In this document: positions 61,429-64,000 of the stretch, one piece after another | Layout of the letters: the number at the start of each line of letters is the position of its first letter | Position numbering within the stretch: position 1 is the first letter of the stretch | Assembly (NCBI GenBank): GCA_003513495.1 | Contig: DOPM01000019.1 | Coordinates: 39,134-103,133, forward strand | Reading direction: 5' to 3' | From: Desulfosporosinus sp. | GTDB lineage: Bacteria; Bacillota; Desulfitobacteriia; Desulfitobacteriales; Desulfitobacteriaceae | DNA length: 64,000 nt | The notes under the pieces: generated by a model | Told to the model about the DNA's origin: nothing | The model's database searches: none | The model's input: the letters and a program-made list of their open reading frames with translations, nothing else | Position numbers and translations under genes: made by a program

Positions 61429-62694
61429 CTAGCGCAGCAGCCCTTGTTCCCACATAGTTAGGGCTGCTAAGATATTCCCCATTTGAACATAGGTGTAGGA
61501 TATACCACCTTGCTGATAAACAATATACGGTTCACGAAGAGGTCCGTCAGCGGAAAATTCGCTGGTGGATCCTTGGATAAACGTTCCGCCAGCCATAATG
61601 ATTTTATCTTCATATCCCGGCATTTCCGACGGGATAGGTAAAACATGAGAATCAATGGGTGATCCTTTTTGAAGACCTTGGCAGAAAGCAATCATTTTTT
61701 CTTGAGATCCAAGTTTGACTGCTTGAATGAGATCTGTTCTCGGGGCTTCCGGTTCCGGATGGACTTCAAACCCTAAAGCTCGCCAAAAGGCGGCAGAAAA
61801 GACTGCCCCTTTAATAGATTCGGAAACGGTTAAAGGGCTGAAGAATAAACCTTGATAAAATAACCGCTGCCATTCTAAAGTTGCTCCCATGTGCCCGCCA
61901 ACCCCTGGTGCCGTTAGGCGCTGGGCACTAAGCTCCACTAAATCTGAGCGCCCGGCTACATATCCACCCGTTGGGGCTAGACTTCCTCCCAGATTTTTAA
62001 TGAGGGAACCTGCCATTAAATCCACACCAATGTCACCTGGTTCCTGGGCTTCGACCAGTTCTCCATAGCAATTATCAACAAAAATAATCAGTTGAGGATA
62101 GTTTGATCTAATAAAATCCACTAATTCCTTCAACTGAGCGATCATAAGTGCATTTCTCCAAGCATATCCCCGGGAACGTTGAACCATCAGCAGGCGAGTT
62201 TTATCCGTTATGGACTTTTGGATAAGATCGAACTGTAGTTTACCCATAGAGTCCAAAGGAACAGTATCATATAATACCCCAAAGTCCATGAGACTCCCTT
62301 GCCCTTTTCCCCTTAGTCCAATCACTTCTTCCAAGGTATCATAGGGTTTTCCGCTCACAGAGATAACATGATCTCCCGGGCGTAGAACTCCGAATAAAGC
62401 TGCTGCAATAGCATGTGTGCCTGATACAAACTGACCTCGGACAAGGGCTGCTTCTGTCCCTAAGATACGAGCCACTATGCCATCCAGAACCTCACGTCCT
62501 GAATCACCTAAGCCATAGCCGGTTGTTCCCTGTAAATGATAGCTTGCGACTCGTTCCTCTTGAAAGGCCTTCAAAACTTTTTCATGGTTTTGTCGTGCTA
62601 TTTCTTGTAATCCAGGTAATTGACTAAAGAGTGCCTCTTCTGCTTTAGAGACTGCATCGTTAATCAATGTCGGCCATTTCTGATTCGAATACAA
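61429..62694 (-). CDS. YnbB-like PLP enzyme (methionine gamma-lyase-related/aluminium resistance family)
   Basis: A 421-aa fold-type I PLP protein. It has YGLGDSGREVLDGIVARILG, ALVRGQFVSGTHAIAAALFG, VDNCYGELVEAQEPGDIG and the PLP Lys in GSLIKNLGGSLAPTGGYV. Bacillus YnbB lies beside hflX, as here (42 bases downstream of hflX in the same direction). Relatives are named cystathionine beta-lyase or aluminium resistance proteins; the substrate is not proven. Confidence 0.85.
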   Translation of the reverse strand: MYSNQKWPTLINDAVSKAEEALFSQLPGLQEIARQNHEKVLKAFQEERVASYHLQGTTGYGLGDSGREVLDGIVARILGTEAALVRGQFVSGTHAIAAALFGVLRPGDHVISVSGKPYDTLEEVIGLRGKGQGSLMDFGVLYDTVPLDSMGKLQFDLIQKSITDKTRLLMVQRSRGYAWRNALMIAQLKELVDFIRSNYPQLIIFVDNCYGELVEAQEPGDIGVDLMAGSLIKNLGGSLAPTGGYVAGRSDLVELSAQRLTAPGVGGHMGATLEWQRLFYQGLFFSPLTVSESIKGAVFSAAFWRALGFEVHPEPEAPRTDLIQAVKLGSQEKMIAFCQGLQKGSPIDSHVLPIPSEMPGYEDKIIMAGGTFIQGSTSEFSADGPLREPYIVYQQGGISYTYVQMGNILAALTMWEQGLLR

Positions 62695-62736
62695 AAAAAC
62701 TTCCTCCTTGTTAGTTGGTACAATGCCTGGATCTGT

Positions 62737-64000
62737 TCATGAGTTTAGCAAAGAACTAATATGTTGCCATACCGGCCTCAGAGAGTCTCCACGGGTAAGA
62801 GATATCTTGATGGGATAAGGAAGGTACCCTGCCAGCTCATTTAGATTATCGTCATCATCAACCTTATCGACTTTATTGAGCAACGTGATCATAGGTTTAT
62901 CCGCACATCCCAACTGGTTTAGAACCTCCTTAACCGTTTCAGCGTGTTGGAGTGCTTGGGGATGACTGGCATCGACAACATGAATCAAAACATCCGCTTG
63001 TTGAACTTCTTCTAAGGTCGCAATAAAGGCTCGAAGAAGTTGAGTGGGCAATTTACGAATAAACCCAACTGTATCGCTTAGCAGGATTTCTAGAGTAGAG
63101 TCAATTTTAATACTACGAACAATCGGATCTAAGGTAGCAAATAACTTGTTTTCACCGGCTGGTAAGTCTGATCTGCTGCCGGCTCTCTCCATAGCAAGTT
63201 TCATAAAGGTTGTTTTCCCGGTATTAGTATACCCTACTAAAGCAATGATCGGCAGTCCACTTCTGGTTCTTTGTCGGCGCTGTACATCACGGTGCTGTAA
63301 GACGAGCTTTAATTCTTTCTCAAGGGAATTTATACGGTCTCGCATTCTTCTTCGATCAAGCTCCAATTTTGTTTCGCCAGGTCCCCGGGAGCCAACTCCC
63401 GCACCTAAACGAGAGAGAGCTTGTCCCTGTCCGGTCAAATAAGGCAGGAGATGCTTAAGCTGTGCTAATTCGACTTGCAGTTTACCCTCTCGAGACTGAG
63501 CACGCTGGGCAAAGATGTCCAAGATTAATCCCGTACGATCGAGAACTTTTAATCCGGTTTCCATCTCTAATGTTCGCAACTGGGTTGGAGATAGTTCATC
63601 ATCACAGATTAGAACATTAGCTTCCGTCTCCTGTAGACGGTGAACCAATTCTTCAAGTTTTCCGCTGCCAAAATAGCTGCGTGTTTGACCATAGCGACGT
63701 AACTGGACCAACTGACCGACCACATTGACTCCGGCGGTACGAGCCAGTTCCCGCAGTTCTAATAAATCTTCATTCGTTTCTTGTTCACTTTCTTCCAGAG
63801 CAATTAAGAAAGCACGTTCTTTCCCTTGCGCGGTCACAGTTTTAAGCTTTCTAGGTGAACTTTCTTCAAGATTAGAAAGACCCTCAAGATAATCAAAGGT
63901 ATCCCAATTTTGGGGACTTAGGTCAACTATATCGGGATCCCTTTCCATTCTCCGATAGGCAATTTGAATACCCGTGAGCGCCCCATCGTGAACTCCGACA
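62737..64000 (-). CDS. hflX: GTPase HflX, long form, 5' end outside window
   Basis: A ribosome-associated GTPase that splits stalled 70S ribosomes. Visible are the HflX domain (LRELARTAGVNVVGQLVQLR, YFGSGKLEEL) and G domain with GYTNTGKTTFMK (G1), DTVGFIRKLPTQL (G3) and NKVD (G4). The first ATG is at 63948, but the frame stays open to the window edge and reads VGVHDGALTGIQIAYRRM upstream. That matches the extra N-terminal domain of long clostridial HflX proteins (about 600 aa). So the gene is probably cut by the window. Confidence 0.9.
   Translation of the reverse strand, partial: VGVHDGALTGIQIAYRRMERDPDIVDLSPQNWDTFDYLEGLSNLEESSPRKLKTVTAQGKERAFLIALEESEQETNEDLLELRELARTAGVNVVGQLVQLRRYGQTRSYFGSGKLEELVHRLQETEANVLICDDELSPTQLRTLEMETGLKVLDRTGLILDIFAQRAQSREGKLQVELAQLKHLLPYLTGQGQALSRLGAGVGSRGPGETKLELDRRRMRDRINSLEKELKLVLQHRDVQRRQRTRSGLPIIALVGYTNTGKTTFMKLAMERAGSRSDLPAGENKLFATLDPIVRSIKIDSTLEILLSDTVGFIRKLPTQLLRAFIATLEEVQQADVLIHVVDASHPQALQHAETVKEVLNQLGCADKPMITLLNKVDKVDDDDNLNELAGYLPYPIKISLTRGDSLRPVWQHISSLLNS

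Overview
The window reads as chromosome of a spore-forming, anaerobic, respiratory Firmicute, most like Desulfosporosinus or Desulfitobacterium (Peptococcales). This is inferred from gene content: a bacterial pyrrolysine locus with split PylSc, cytochrome c nitrite reductase NrfHA, glycyl-radical metabolism, sporulation proteins (CotF-like coats, DUF2935, YIEGIA) and cobalamin-controlled transport. No rRNA, CRISPR array, intact insertion sequence or prophage was seen. The only tRNA found is tRNA-Pyl.

Layout. 0.1-4.4 kb: pyrrolysine genes pylC, pylT (CUA anticodon) and pylSc behind a PocR/AraC regulator, without pylB, pylD or pylSn, and mixed with gene remnants (GrpB-like, possible MttB-like, phosphotriesterase-like). 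4.4-6.7 kb: an alpha/beta hydrolase, and a WYL regulator followed by a GyrI-like gene with an in-frame TAG at codon 35. 7-8.7 kb: nrfHA. 8.7-12.3 kb: two decayed copies of the hydrolase 3' end flank a sporulation block (two coat proteins, two DUF2935 proteins). 12.6-17.8 kb: a hypothetical, hydroxyproline dehydratase and its activase, and asparaginase. 18-20.9 kb: dapA under a lysine riboswitch, and a MerR regulator. 22-25.1 kb: an ECF transporter under a cobalamin riboswitch. 25.2-31.7 kb: large catalase, a Gln-rich small protein and a three-subunit molybdenum hydroxylase.

32-38 kb: YIEGIA pair, an ABC exporter with a lipoprotein-like partner, and a two-component system. 38.2-45.6 kb: a tyrosine recombinase; a sigma-54-promoted operon of a His/Met-rich membrane protein and a polyferredoxin; and a sulfur-assimilation cluster (AprBA-like plus siroheme reductase). 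45.4-49.5 kb: LysM proteins and a phosphonate-type ABC transporter. 49.5-54.3 kb: a diguanylate cyclase, and MocR divergent from azlCD with a palindromic operator between them. 54.7-64 kb: SelO, cell-wall enzymes (DacF-like, M23, Ddl), LexA with its SOS box, signal peptidase I, YnbB-like PLP enzyme and a long-form HflX running off the right edge.

The most interesting points are the rearranged pyl locus beside an amber-containing reading frame, a textbook sigma-54 promoter driving an uncharacterised metal-rich/polyferredoxin pair, a B12-riboswitch ECF transporter, and an ABC permease whose ribosome-binding site faces ATC rather than a canonical start codon.
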